64,000 nucleotides of DNA. Origin: Exiguobacterium indicum HHS 31. GTDB lineage: Bacteria > Bacillota > Bacilli > Exiguobacteriales > Exiguobacteriaceae. The DNA lies in NCBI RefSeq assembly GCF_001939065.1, contig NZ_MPSZ01000006.1:62001-126000 (forward strand). Direction: 5' to 3'. Under the pieces are notes generated by a model, which saw only the letters and a program-made list of their open reading frames with translations, had not been told where the DNA came from and did not search any database. Of this stretch, positions 30,985 through 39,286 are shown piece by piece. Every line of letters starts with the position of its first letter. Positions within the stretch are counted from its first letter, which is position 1. The position numbers and the translations under genes are program-made.

Positions 30985-31728
30985 TTAATGGTCGTGCGCT
31001 GCCTTATGTCCGATGTAAACCATCGTCAGGATAAGGAAGATATACGCTTGGATACCACCGATGAAGAGTGAGAATCCTTGCCAGATCAACATCGGGATAC
31101 CCGAGATGATCGCGCCGACTGGTCCGAGGAATTGGAAATCGTTCGTACCAGAGACGATACCGATCGAAAGAATGATTCCGATCATGATTTCACCAGCGAA
31201 GATGTTTCCGTAAAGACGAAGACCGAGCGTCAACGTGTTTGCAAACTCCTCGATGATGGTAATGATAAACATCGGCGTCATGAATGTTTTCGCATAAGCG
31301 CCGAAGCCTCGCATCTTCACACCGTAGTAATGACTTAAGACTACTACGAGAGATGAAAGTGCCAGTGTCACGTAAGGATCTGCAGTTGGTGAGTTGAACC
31401 AAATGTAGTGTCCCGTCACGACGTTGAATGGGAGACCCATGATGTTGGACACAAGGATGAACAGGAATAATGTCATTCCGAACGTAAGGAAGCGACCCCC
31501 TGTTTTCCAGTCCATCGTGCTGCTGATGATACCGCGAACGAATTCGAGGAACATCTCCATCACGTTTTGAGCACCGGTTGGCTTCATCACAAGACGTCGC
31601 GTACCGGCCACGGCAATCAAGAAGACGAGAGCAGCAGCAATCAATACTGTGATCAAGTTCGTCCAGCTACCGTACAGAACGAAGTCACCCCAGAGTGGGA
31701 TTTCGTAAAGTGGCATTTCGTGGTTCAT
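30985..31728 (-). CDS. atpB: ATP synthase F0 subunit a
   Basis: This is the stator half-channel subunit. The start is the ATG at 31728 (MNHEMPLYEIPLWGDF), 9 nt after AGAGGTG. The 247-aa polytopic protein has the key helix LTLGLRLYGNIFAGEIM, containing the essential arginine, and the C-terminal IFLILTMVYIGHKAAHDH. Confidence 0.95.
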   Translation of the reverse strand: MNHEMPLYEIPLWGDFVLYGSWTNLITVLIAAALVFLIAVAGTRRLVMKPTGAQNVMEMFLEFVRGIISSTMDWKTGGRFLTFGMTLFLFILVSNIMGLPFNVVTGHYIWFNSPTADPYVTLALSSLVVVLSHYYGVKMRGFGAYAKTFMTPMFIITIIEEFANTLTLGLRLYGNIFAGEIMIGIILSIGIVSGTNDFQFLGPVGAIISGIPMLIWQGFSLFIGGIQAYIFLILTMVYIGHKAAHDH

Positions 31729-31736
31729 TTGACTAT

Positions 31737-32123
31737 TCACCTCTTTTCCCGCTTGAGTTCGTGAGTCAAGAACTCACAAAATTGTATGACGTGGCCGGCG
31801 AGAAGGCCTATTACCACCGCAGTTAATGACAATTCAGTTTGATATTTCAAACCGATCATCACACAAAGTACCGCGACCGCCATGCGTGAAACGGTCCCTC
31901 GAGACACTGGCTTGCGCCCGGTCTCAATTACACGATACATACGATCGACGCTTAATCGTTGAAGCGTCAAGATCAGAAAGCTGCCAGTTCCACCAAGTGC
32001 TAGTCCATAAATGACTGGGTCACTCGGGCGTCCGATGAGCAGCAGGACAGCCAGGATTCCATAAAAGAGTCCAAACCATCGTAAGTACGCACGATACAAC
32101 GCATCTTGAAGGATGATGTTCAT
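31737..32123 (-). CDS. atpI: ATP synthase protein I (AtpI)
   Basis: The small membrane protein of the atp operon is implicated in c-ring assembly or Mg2+ handling in related bacteria. The start is the ATG at 32123 (MNIILQDALYRAYLRWFGLF), behind AGGGGAG, overlapping the atpZ stop by 4 bp. The 128-aa protein has four hydrophobic helices, including VIYGLALGGTGSFLILTL and LTAVVIGLLAGHVIQFCEFL. Confidence 0.88.
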   Translation of the reverse strand: MNIILQDALYRAYLRWFGLFYGILAVLLLIGRPSDPVIYGLALGGTGSFLILTLQRLSVDRMYRVIETGRKPVSRGTVSRMAVAVLCVMIGLKYQTELSLTAVVIGLLAGHVIQFCEFLTHELKREKR

Positions 32124-32338
32124 GTCTTCTCCCCTAACAAGTGCCTGATCATGGCGATCATGCAAAGAATGCCGATGAAAATCCCGATGAACACGGCGAA
32201 CGTCGCACCCATTTTCTCCCACCATTGTTGTTGTTCCCCATAGTTCCCAACCAAAAAGCCAATGACGATCGGTGCAGCCAGTGCCGTCGAAATTTGCGAG
32301 GCCATGACCATACTCTTCGCGAGCCCACTTTGGCGCAC
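32120..32338 (-). CDS. atpZ: AtpZ/AtpI-family protein, first gene of the atp operon
   Basis: The start is inferred at the GTG at 32338 (VRQSGLAKSMVMASQIST), which has AAGGGGG 9 nt upstream. The frame extends further but without a Shine-Dalgarno or conserved sequence. The 72-aa protein has two transmembrane helices (AAPIVIGFLVGNY and AVFIGIFIGILCMIAMIR), the layout of AtpZ (F0F1 ATPase associated gene 1). It overlaps atpI by 4 bp. Confidence 0.8.
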   Translation of the reverse strand: MRQSGLAKSMVMASQISTALAAPIVIGFLVGNYGEQQQWWEKMGATFAVFIGIFIGILCMIAMIRHLLGEKT

Positions 32339-32414
32339 TAGAGACGACCCCCTTTTTTCCCAATTGTGAGTTCTTTTTCTTTCCCACAATTTGCGGATTT
32401 TCATACTAGTCAAG

Positions 32415-32442
32415 AATACAATGAAGCAGCTTTCATAGTCAA
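32415..32442 (-). promoter_or_regulatory. Candidate promoter of the atp operon
   Basis: On the minus strand TTGACT (32437-32442) and TGTATT (32415-32420) are separated by 16 nt, about 75 nt upstream of the atpZ GTG. The -10 is imperfect. Other promoters may exist in the long AT-rich region up to 32950. Confidence 0.4.
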
Positions 32443-32561
32443 ATGAATTCACAATAAAAACAGAGCCGAAAAACCTATACATATCAACGAATGATAAGGT
32501 TTTCACAGATGTCATCCGTGCAACTCATTTCACGAAGATGTGAAGAAAATATGTAGTACTA

Positions 32562-32605
32562 TCAACGGTTATAGAGATTGTTCATATGGTGAACAAAACC
32601 GTTGA
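32562..32605. repeat. Nested inverted repeat upstream of the atp operon
   Basis: Outer arms TCAACGGTT (32562-32570) and AACCGTTGA (32597-32605) enclose inner arms TTGTTCA (32578-32584) and TGAACAA (32590-32596) around TATGG. The left side has a 7-nt bulge. It is intergenic, with no T run. It could be an operator or an RNA structure. Confidence 0.6.
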
Positions 32606-32951
32606 ATAGTAACGTTATATCGTGCTACCTCAACCGAAACAAGACCTCTAAAATTGATTTGTGTCGATTTTGTGAAAAAACATTTTCTGTTCACAATTGT
32701 AAACGCTTCCTAATCGGGACACAAAAACAGCTCTGACATCTGTTTGTAACAATAGATTTCAACGATTTCCAATTTTTCAATCGTGAGGTGTGTCACAGCC
32801 TGAATCGTCATGGTTTATCTTCCAGTTTCAAGGTCATCTGGTTTTACATTTTCTAAACAAATGGGCTGATTTTAGTGGAAATGGTAAGAATCAAAGATGT
32901 TATTCCTATAAACTAAAACCTCTTGTCGCCATAGATGTACTAAAACAAAAA
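32606..32951. other. AT-rich non-coding stretch
   Basis: No gene is seen. It contains a near-palindrome GTTCACAATTGTAAAC at about 32690-32704, overlapping TGTAAACG, a half-match to a catabolite-repression (cre) site. No confident promoter was placed. Confidence 0.4.
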
Positions 32952-33096
32952 GAATCGCTTATTTCACGCGACTCCTACAGGAAAAAGCACAAGTCTTTGT
33001 GCTGTCAGAGACAGGTGAGACCTGACTCCTCGTCTAAGGACGATGGAGACGCGGCTTGCGTCTCGCCTGAGGAAAGCAAGTGAATGTAAGCGATTC
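32952..33096. repeat. Multi-hairpin intergenic repeat element
   Basis: Terminal inverted repeats GAATCGCTTA (32952-32961) and TAAGCGATTC (33087-33096) close the element. Inside, TCCT-A-CAGG (32973-32981) pairs with CCTGAGGA (33066-33073). Four perfect local hairpins lie between: 32986-33003, 33012-33024, 33030-33043 and 33046-33064. The wording GCGACTCCTACAGGAAAAAG, GGTGAGACC and GAGGAAAGCAAGTG resembles a dispersed intergenic repeat I recall from Bacillaceae genomes. It occupies the wecB 3' flank; no coding potential is seen. Confidence 0.65.
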
Positions 33097-33115
33097 GGAG
33101 AGTACTAGTCGTTTC

Positions 33116-34249
33116 TCATTGCGTGAGTAGCGGTGCCGGCGCTTCCCCTTGACCGAAGTGATGCAGGATCGCTTGGACGATCCGTTCTGACGCATGACCA
33201 TCACCGTATGGGTTTGAGGCATGTGCCATTTCTTTATAAAGTGCGTCATTCGTCAACAGTTCGGTTGCCATCTGATAAATCGTCTCTTCTTCTGTTCCGG
33301 CAAGCTTTAACGTCCCAGCAGTAATTCCTTCCGGACGCTCGGTCGTATCGCGTAAGACAAGAACCGGAACACCGAGTGACGGCGCTTCTTCCTGTACACC
33401 ACCGGAGTCCGTCAAGATTAAGTGAGCACGACTCGCGAAGTTGTGGAAGTCGAACACGTCGAGCGGAGCAATTAACGAAATCCGATCATGTCCCTCAAAG
33501 ACCGTCTTCGCCGCTTCCTGAACAACTGGGTTAAGGTGAACTGGATAAACGACGTGTGTATCCGGGAATGCATCGACGAGACGACGAATCGCGCGGAACA
33601 TCTGGTGCATCTTCTCGCCTTGGTTCTCACGACGGTGCGCTGTCATCAAGATCAACTTCCGATCCCCGACCGTCTCAAGCATCGGATGGACGTAATCGGC
33701 TTGGACCGTCGTTTGCAGGGCATCGATTGCTGTGTTCCCTGTAATATAGACGCCAGCATGACGATTCTCGGACGCAAGGTTCGCTGCCGCTTGTGCGGTC
33801 GGAGCAAAATGTAAGTCTGCGAGCGTCGACGTCAACTGACGATTGACCTCTTCCGGGAACGGTGAGTATTTATTATACGTGCGCAGCCCTGCCTCGACGT
33901 GACCGACCACGATTTGGTTGTAATAGGCAGCAAGGCTCCCAACGAACGTCGTCGTCGTGTCGCCATGGACGAGGACAAGGTTCGGCTTGATCTCTTTCAT
34001 GATCGCATCGAGTCCTTCAAGACCACGCGTCGTAATGTCAACGAGAGTTTGACGTTGCTTCATGATGTTCAAATCGTGATCCGGTTCGATTTCGAACAGG
34101 GTAAGTACTTGATCGAGCATCTCGCGGTGCTGGGCTGTGATTGTGACATGAACATCAAAAGCAGGGTGTTGCTTCAGGGCGTTGACGAGCGGTGCCATTT
34201 TAATAGCTTCCGGTCGAGTCCCGAAAATCGGCATGACTGTAATCGGCAT
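33116..34249 (-). CDS. wecB: UDP-N-acetylglucosamine 2-epimerase (non-hydrolysing)
   Basis: This enzyme interconverts UDP-GlcNAc and UDP-ManNAc for wall teichoic acid linkage units (MnaA in Bacillus). The start is the ATG at 34249, behind AAGGAGGAAG. The 377-aa protein begins PITVMPIFGTRPEAIKMAPL and carries AQHREMLDQVL, HGDTTTTFVGSLAAYY, VGHVEAGLRTY and the nucleotide-binding TDSGGVQEEAPSLG. It lies between upp and the atp operon as in Bacillus. Confidence 0.95.
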   Translation of the reverse strand: MPITVMPIFGTRPEAIKMAPLVNALKQHPAFDVHVTITAQHREMLDQVLTLFEIEPDHDLNIMKQRQTLVDITTRGLEGLDAIMKEIKPNLVLVHGDTTTTFVGSLAAYYNQIVVGHVEAGLRTYNKYSPFPEEVNRQLTSTLADLHFAPTAQAAANLASENRHAGVYITGNTAIDALQTTVQADYVHPMLETVGDRKLILMTAHRRENQGEKMHQMFRAIRRLVDAFPDTHVVYPVHLNPVVQEAAKTVFEGHDRISLIAPLDVFDFHNFASRAHLILTDSGGVQEEAPSLGVPVLVLRDTTERPEGITAGTLKLAGTEEETIYQMATELLTNDALYKEMAHASNPYGDGHASERIVQAILHHFGQGEAPAPLLTQ

Positions 34250-34324
34250 GGTGACTTCCTCCTTTTTTCCTTTTTTCATTAAAACATATTTCAGCAGTCT
34301 TGCGCAGTTTACGAAATAGCAACG

Positions 34325-34356
34325 AAAAGACCGCAGATCATCGTCTGCGGTCTTTT
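34325..34356 (-). terminator. Terminator after upp
   Basis: A 13-bp perfect stem AAAAGACCGCAGA / TCTGCGGTCTTTT has a 6-nt loop and flanking A/T runs, between upp and wecB. Confidence 0.85.
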
Positions 34357-34373
34357 TGTGTATCTTACTATTT

Positions 34374-35003
34374 TTACTTCGTTCCAAAGAGACGGTCTCC
34401 TGCGTCACCGAGTCCTGGGACGATGTAGCCGTGGTCGTTCAACTTCTCGTCGAGTGCCGCGAGATAGATATCGACGTCCGGGTGTTCTTCTTGAACGCGT
34501 TTGACGCCTTCAGGTGCTGCACAGAGACATGCGAGCTTAATGCTCTTCGCCCCTTGTTTCTTTAAGGAGGAGATGGCGTCTGCCGCCGAACCACCTGTCG
34601 CAAGCATCGGGTCAACGACGACGAAATCACGTTCTGCGACGTCTGTTGGGAGCTTGAGGTAGTATTCCGTTGGCTCGAGTGTCTCCGGATCACGGTACAA
34701 ACCGATGTGACCGACCTTGACGTTTGGCATCATGCGGAGCATACCGTCGACCATCCCGAGACCGGCGCGGAGAATCGGGACGATCCCGAGTTTCTTGCCT
34801 TCGATCATCTTCTGCGTCGTCTTCGTGACCGGTGTCTCGATCGCGACATCTGTGAGTGGAAGGTCACGTGTGATTTCATATGCCATCAATGAAGCCACCT
34901 CGTCGACAAGTTCCCGGAATTGTTTCGTTCCTGTTTCGACCTTACGCATGATCGTCATCTTGTGCTGAATCAATGGGTGATCAAATACATGTACTTTACT
35001 CAT
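34374..35003 (-). CDS. upp: Uracil phosphoribosyltransferase
   Basis: This pyrimidine salvage enzyme makes UMP from uracil and PRPP. The start is the ATG at 35003 ([16 protein letters not shown]), behind GAGGAG. The 209-aa protein has the PRPP-binding loop [17 protein letters not shown] and the uracil-binding C-terminus [18 protein letters not shown]. Length equals that of the Bacillus enzyme. Confidence 0.97.
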   Translation of the reverse strand: MSKVHVFDHPLIQHKMTIMRKVETGTKQFRELVDEVASLMAYEITRDLPLTDVAIETPVTKTTQKMIEGKKLGIVPILRAGLGMVDGMLRMMPNVKVGHIGLYRDPETLEPTEYYLKLPTDVAERDFVVVDPMLATGGSAADAISSLKKQGAKSIKLACLCAAPEGVKRVQEEHPDVDIYLAALDEKLNDHGYIVPGLGDAGDRLFGTK

Positions 35004-35056
35004 TGTTTGCATCTCCTCTCCATTCTCTTTTCGCATTGTACTCTAAAAGCGCACTG

Positions 35057-35087
35057 CTTGGGAACTGTTTTTTCGTCAGTCCCCAAG
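35057..35087 (-). terminator. Terminator overlapping the end of the coiled-coil protein gene
   Basis: The stem CTTGGGGACTG / CAGTTCCCAAG (one G-U pair in the minus-strand transcript) is followed by a short T run. It includes the stop codon at 35076. Confidence 0.6.
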
Positions 35088-36056
35088 CGTGCTCTTGCCG
35101 GAAAGAATCGCTTTCGCCGCGTAAGACCATTCATTGTCCGGCTGTTGTGCGAGTTCTTGCAAGGTCGCGCGATAATCACCTTTTTTATATTTTTGTTCAT
35201 AGACCGCTTGCATCCAGAGGACATCACTCATGTAACCCGACTTCGGAAAATCCTCACGGTACGCGATATAGTCCGCCTGTGTCGTCTTCTTTAACTTACC
35301 AGCGGCAATCAACTTATAAAAACGCGCCATCCCTGCCGTCTCTTTATTTTTCAAGACGTCTGCACTCAACAGGTCATTTGCTTTTTGATAATCCTTTGCT
35401 TGGACAGCCGCAACCGCTTCCTTTAATGCGGCTTCCGGTTTCAGACCACTCGTTTTCGTCGTTTTCTTTTCCTTAACCGGCGACTCTTCTTGTTTTACTT
35501 CCACTTCCGTCTTTTCCTTCTGATCGGTATTCAATTTCTCGTTTTCTTTTTTTAATTGCTCGACTTCCGTTTGTAAGTCAGCCAACTGTTGCGCAATTTT
35601 TTGATCGGTCTCTTCTTTCGGTGCAGCATTTTCTGAAGTAGGAGACCACGCTTGAATACCTACGAATAAGAGGCCGGCCGCTACCACTCCGGTTGCCGCC
35701 ATCCACCATTGATTCTGATTCACCGCTTGGCGCCACTGTTTTAATTTGTCATGTTTCTGAATCGCTTCCGGCAGCGCCTTGAATCGCTTCTTCGCAAGAC
35801 GTCGTCCGCCTGCCTTTGAGGCGATCGCAAGACGATATGTATAATATTCAACCGGCATCGGTAAATGTTTCCATTGCAGAAGCCGTGCATCCGCTTGTTC
35901 ATAAAAGCCTGCTTGTTGCATGATGATGATCGTCTTGAAATCTTCGTACAGTCGTTTGTATTCTGATTTCGTCGTACTCTTCTTCTCCAACCATTTCAAC
36001 ATCTGGCTTCCTGTCGTCGACGCGAGCTCGGCTTGGGTCAACTTCATAATATTCAT
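35076..36056 (-). CDS. Single-pass membrane protein with coiled coil and TPR-like C-terminal domain
   Basis: I do not recognise the family. Of 326 aa, residues 1-135 are cytoplasmic and helical. One transmembrane helix follows (WWMAATGVVAAGLLFVGIQA, about 138-158), then a heptad coiled coil (QQLADLQTEVEQLKKENEKL) and a Lys/Glu/Thr-rich linker. The C-terminal domain of about 110 residues consists of helix pairs like TPR (ALKEAVAAVQAKDYQKANDL, then YKKGDYRATLQELAQQ). The topology puts the coiled coil and TPR-like part outside the membrane. It lies between the haem-efflux cassette and upp, separated from both by terminators. Confidence 0.75.
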   Translation of the reverse strand: MNIMKLTQAELASTTGSQMLKWLEKKSTTKSEYKRLYEDFKTIIIMQQAGFYEQADARLLQWKHLPMPVEYYTYRLAIASKAGGRRLAKKRFKALPEAIQKHDKLKQWRQAVNQNQWWMAATGVVAAGLLFVGIQAWSPTSENAAPKEETDQKIAQQLADLQTEVEQLKKENEKLNTDQKEKTEVEVKQEESPVKEKKTTKTSGLKPEAALKEAVAAVQAKDYQKANDLLSADVLKNKETAGMARFYKLIAAGKLKKTTQADYIAYREDFPKSGYMSDVLWMQAVYEQKYKKGDYRATLQELAQQPDNEWSYAAKAILSGKSTLGD

Positions 36057-36142
36057 AACGCGTAAACTCCTTCATTTCCTTTTTTAAAAAGTATAGCAAA
36101 TTTTTGGAATGACATCGCCTCCTCTTACAAGATTGAATATAA

Positions 36143-36175
36143 AAAAAGAATCGCTTTCCATTCTCTCGAAAGCGA
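36143..36175 (-). terminator. Terminator of hrtBA
   Basis: The stem ATCGCTTTC / GAAAGCGAT (36150-36158 with 36167-36175) is followed on the minus strand by a T run, just after the hrtA stop. Confidence 0.8.
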
Positions 36176-36188
36176 TCCATTCGTTGTC

Positions 36189-36830
36189 TTATGCTGTATG
36201 AATTTTTCCATCCTCGATCCGCCAGATGCGATCACAGACGTCAAGCATCCGTTCATCATGAGTGATGACGATAATCGTCTTGTTTGACTCATGCGCTTGC
36301 CGTTGTAATAGCTCCATCACTCGACGCCCATTCGCATAATCGAGATTTGCGGTCGGCTCGTCCGCTAAGACAAGTTGCGGATCATTGACGAAGGCGCGGG
36401 CAATCGCGATGCGTTGACGCTCACCGCCCGATAACGCATGCGGCAAATGATCTTTGCGATGTTCGAGTCCGAACATGGCTAGTGCTGCGACCGTATCCAC
36501 TGTTCGTCCAGCTTCTTTTGCGACGAGTTCCAGTTGCTCCTGGGCTGTCAAAAAGGGTACGAGATGCGACTCCTGAAAGATGAACCCGACTTCCTCAAGA
36601 CGTAAGCGACGACGTTCTTCGCCCGATGCTTCACTGACGCACGTATCATCAAAATAGACGGCACCTTTTGTTGGTGTCTGCAGTAAACCGAGCAACTGAA
36701 GGAGTGTACTTTTCCCACTCCCGCTCGGTCCAACAAGGGCAATCAGTTCCCCTGCTTCTGCCTGTAAGTTGATATCGTGCAAGACGGTCATCTCACCATA
36801 ACTCTGTTCAATCTGTTCTAACTGAATCAT
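36189..36830 (-). CDS. hrtA: ABC transporter ATPase, haem-efflux type HrtA
   Basis: This is the ATP-hydrolysing partner of HrtB. The 213-aa protein has Walker A GPSGSGKSTLLQLLG, signature LSGGERQRIAIARAF and Walker B LVLADEPTANLD, the LolD/MacB-type subfamily. Its ATG overlaps the hrtB stop by 4 bp. The haem assignment rests on the neighbours: an HrtB-like permease, HssS/HssR-like genes and an HssR-type box in front of hrtB. Confidence 0.88.
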   Translation of the reverse strand: MIQLEQIEQSYGEMTVLHDINLQAEAGELIALVGPSGSGKSTLLQLLGLLQTPTKGAVYFDDTCVSEASGEERRRLRLEEVGFIFQESHLVPFLTAQEQLELVAKEAGRTVDTVAALAMFGLEHRKDHLPHALSGGERQRIAIARAFVNDPQLVLADEPTANLDYANGRRVMELLQRQAHESNKTIIVITHDERMLDVCDRIWRIEDGKIHTA

Positions 36831-37855
36831 CCGTTCATTCCTCCCATCGCGTCTGCCGCCTCAAGTTTTTTCACCATTCGTAACGGAACGAGCGCTCCGA
36901 GGATCGCTGTTACGAGTAAAATGCCGCCGTACATCAGACTCGTCGACCATTCAAATCGGAAGGGAAGATCCGCTGGTAAGAAGCGGCTCGTCAGATAGGT
37001 GATAACGACACTGACACCAAAGGCGAGGCTCGTCAGGAGGATGACTTGTACGAGTAGACTCGCACCCATCGTCCGTGTTCGGATGCCGATTGCTTTTAGG
37101 ACGCCAAGTTGTTTCATCTTCTGCATCGTCAAGATATAGAAGAAAGCTGTCAGAATCAATGCCCCGATGACGACGAGTGCAACCCGCATCATCTGGAAGG
37201 AGTTTTGCTCCGCTGCATAGCCTGGCACATTCTCAACGACTGCTTGTTTTGAGAAGACCGCTTGATCCGTTTGTAATGACTGACCGATGTACGCTGAGAC
37301 GTATGATGCCCCCATCTTCGATTGCCATGCTTGCCACGATTCATCCGTCATCCAGAGGACAGGTGCGTGACTATAACGTCCGTCCGTGACCGTGCCGGCA
37401 ATCCGGAACGTCTCTTTCGTCCGAAAATCGGTGATTGTATCGCCGACACGGGTTCCGCGTTGTTCCGCGTATGCAGCATCGACGAGCACCTCACCTTTTT
37501 GCAATGATTGCAACTGTTTTGGACCATAATTCGTAGTCTCTGGTAACGCAAAGACTGTCACATCATCCTTCGTTCCATTCTTCTTCTCAAGCACCATGTT
37601 CTGGACACCGAGCGCTTCCGCGCCCTTCGGTGTCTCATCCGCCCGTAAGAATGAACGGGTCAGCTGCCCTTCCGCATCTTTACTCAGTGCAAACTGCTCG
37701 ACCGGCAGATTACGGACGGCAGCCCCATTGTCGTAGGCCAGCCCGTCCGCAAGACCGGTGATCATTAAAATCAATAAAACGATCAACATCGTCACGATCG
37801 TCATCCAACTGAATCGTCCTTTCATCCGGACGAGTTCTTTCCATCCTAGTTTCAT
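36827..37855 (-). CDS. hrtB: ABC transporter permease, haem-efflux type HrtB
   Basis: The 342-aa FtsX/MacB-type permease has an N-terminal helix (TIVTMLIVLLILMITGLADG) and an extracellular domain of about 170 residues. Three C-terminal helices with a characteristic cytoplasmic loop follow (AFFYILTMQKMKQLGVLKAI, then GIRTRTMGASLLVQVILL). This loop and the N-terminus (MKLGWKEL) closely resemble staphylococcal HrtB as I recall it. The predicted role is export of haem or haem-damage products. Shine-Dalgarno AGGAGG is 9 nt upstream. In Staphylococcus hrtAB is divergent from hssRS; here it is downstream on the same strand. Confidence 0.87.
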   Translation of the reverse strand: MKLGWKELVRMKGRFSWMTIVTMLIVLLILMITGLADGLAYDNGAAVRNLPVEQFALSKDAEGQLTRSFLRADETPKGAEALGVQNMVLEKKNGTKDDVTVFALPETTNYGPKQLQSLQKGEVLVDAAYAEQRGTRVGDTITDFRTKETFRIAGTVTDGRYSHAPVLWMTDESWQAWQSKMGASYVSAYIGQSLQTDQAVFSKQAVVENVPGYAAEQNSFQMMRVALVVIGALILTAFFYILTMQKMKQLGVLKAIGIRTRTMGASLLVQVILLTSLAFGVSVVITYLTSRFLPADLPFRFEWSTSLMYGGILLVTAILGALVPLRMVKKLEAADAMGGMNG

Positions 37856-37890
37856 TGCATGATCCCTCCTGTATGTTCGCTACAGGATTG

Positions 37891-37923
37891 ATGATACGAC
37901 TGCAATATGAACGGAACATGAAC
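37891..37923 (-). promoter_or_regulatory. HssR-type direct repeat and promoter in front of hrtB
   Basis: The minus strand reads GTTCATGTT-CC-GTTCATATT (37923 to 37904). The known HssR operator of Staphylococcus is GTTCATATT-N2-GTTCATATT, so one of 18 bases differs. TATCAT (37891-37896) downstream is a suitable -10, with the box covering the -35 area as expected for an activator. Confidence 0.82.
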
Positions 37924-37930
37924 GCACGCG

Positions 37931-39286
37931 TCAAGTACGTAAAAAAATCAATGTCACAGTCAGACCGGATGAATCGGACGACAAGCTCGCATCCCCACCA
38001 AGTTGGCGCATCGTCTCTTTGACGATTGCAAGCCCAAGACCCGTCCCGCGCGACGTGCGGGACACATCACCTTGATAAAAGCGTTCAAAGGCATGTTCCA
38101 TCTGTTGTTCGGTCATGCCTGGTCCTTCGTCCTTGATTCGGACGATGACCTGATTCACTTGTTCTTCCGCTTGAATGTGAATCGTCGCTCCTTCGGCTGA
38201 GACCGAAACAGCGTTTCGAATGACGTTTTGGAAAACATGTTCGAGCGCACTAGCATCTGCTTGAATCTGTAGCGCTGCTGGTACATCGAGTGCGACGGCG
38301 ATGCCTTGCTCATCGAGCTGAAAGGCAAGTGTTGCGAGTGTCGTCTCTAGACTCGCGCGTAGATCGAGTGCTTGCCGCTTAAAGCGCCGTCCTTCATCGA
38401 GCTTCGCTAAGATCAATAATTGACGCGTCAGCTCCGACATTCGCGCTGCCTCTTGTTGAATGATCGTCCGTCTCCTGACGTCTTCTCCCGTCACGTCGAG
38501 TTGTCCCGCGTACCCCGAGATCGTCGTCAGCGGTGACTGAAATTCATGCGAAACGTTTGCGACGAACCGGCGTCGTTCTGTATCAGACGCTTCGACTGCC
38601 GTTGCCATCTCGTCAAATCGCCGGGACAGCTCTCCAATCTCATCGCGTGCCTTCGTTCCGACGCGGATTCCGTAGTCACCGTACGCCATCTGTTCCGTCG
38701 CTTTTGTCAGGCGCCGGATCGGACGCACGAGATACCGGATGGAGAAGACAAGCAAGAGGAAGCTGATCACGACCAGCAGTCCGAGAAACAGACCGACGAA
38801 CAGGTGCAACTCACGGATTTGCCGACTCAAGTCCGGACGGACGAAGATTGCATCCGTTCCTTGCGCCGTCTTGACTGACGTCCCGTACGTATTGATGACT
38901 TCATTGTCGAATAGACCGAGCAAGAAGAGGTGGAACGGATACTCACGCATCCCGTAGTACGGTTGACCATTTTTCACTTGCTCGACGATTTGACTTGAGA
39001 GCGTTTCATCACGAAATGGATTTCCGTAACGCTCCGTTCCGTCTTCGGTCTGCACATATAGTTGAAAGCCAGTCGCTTGTAACATCCGGTAAAACGATTC
39101 CGTCTTTCCGTCACCGTGCGTCTCGTAATAATCAATCGCTGTCTCGACCGCTTCCTCAACTTTTTGGCTATAGCTGTCCTGCCAAAACGAATAGTAGGCG
39201 ATGTTACTGATTAAAAGCGCGAGTAGTGCGGACACGAGTAGGACGACACAGACGAGTCCGACGATTTTCGTATAGAGGGATCTCAT
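37931..39286 (-). CDS. hssS: Haem-responsive sensor histidine kinase HssS
   Basis: The 451-aa kinase has a transmembrane helix, an extracellular sensor of about 135 residues, a second helix, HAMP (RPIRRLTKATEQMAYGDYGI), HisKA with His247 in NVSHEFQSPLTTISGY, and HATPase with GTGLGLAIV. The sensor contains YGNPFRDETL, YYGMREYPFHLFLLGLFDNE and IFVRPDLS, segments shared with staphylococcal HssS. It overlaps hssR by 4 bp. It is predicted to sense haem stress and phosphorylate HssR. Confidence 0.88.
   Translation of the reverse strand: MRSLYTKIVGLVCVVLLVSALLALLISNIAYYSFWQDSYSQKVEEAVETAIDYYETHGDGKTESFYRMLQATGFQLYVQTEDGTERYGNPFRDETLSSQIVEQVKNGQPYYGMREYPFHLFLLGLFDNEVINTYGTSVKTAQGTDAIFVRPDLSRQIRELHLFVGLFLGLLVVISFLLLVFSIRYLVRPIRRLTKATEQMAYGDYGIRVGTKARDEIGELSRRFDEMATAVEASDTERRRFVANVSHEFQSPLTTISGYAGQLDVTGEDVRRRTIIQQEAARMSELTRQLLILAKLDEGRRFKRQALDLRASLETTLATLAFQLDEQGIAVALDVPAALQIQADASALEHVFQNVIRNAVSVSAEGATIHIQAEEQVNQVIVRIKDEGPGMTEQQMEHAFERFYQGDVSRTSRGTGLGLAIVKETMRQLGGDASLSSDSSGLTVTLIFLRT

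Noticed and set aside
32339-32515. In-frame extension of atpZ upstream of the GTG at 32338
   Set aside because: It has no Shine-Dalgarno at its ATG codons, overlaps the candidate promoter and adds sequence not expected for a 72-aa AtpZ protein.
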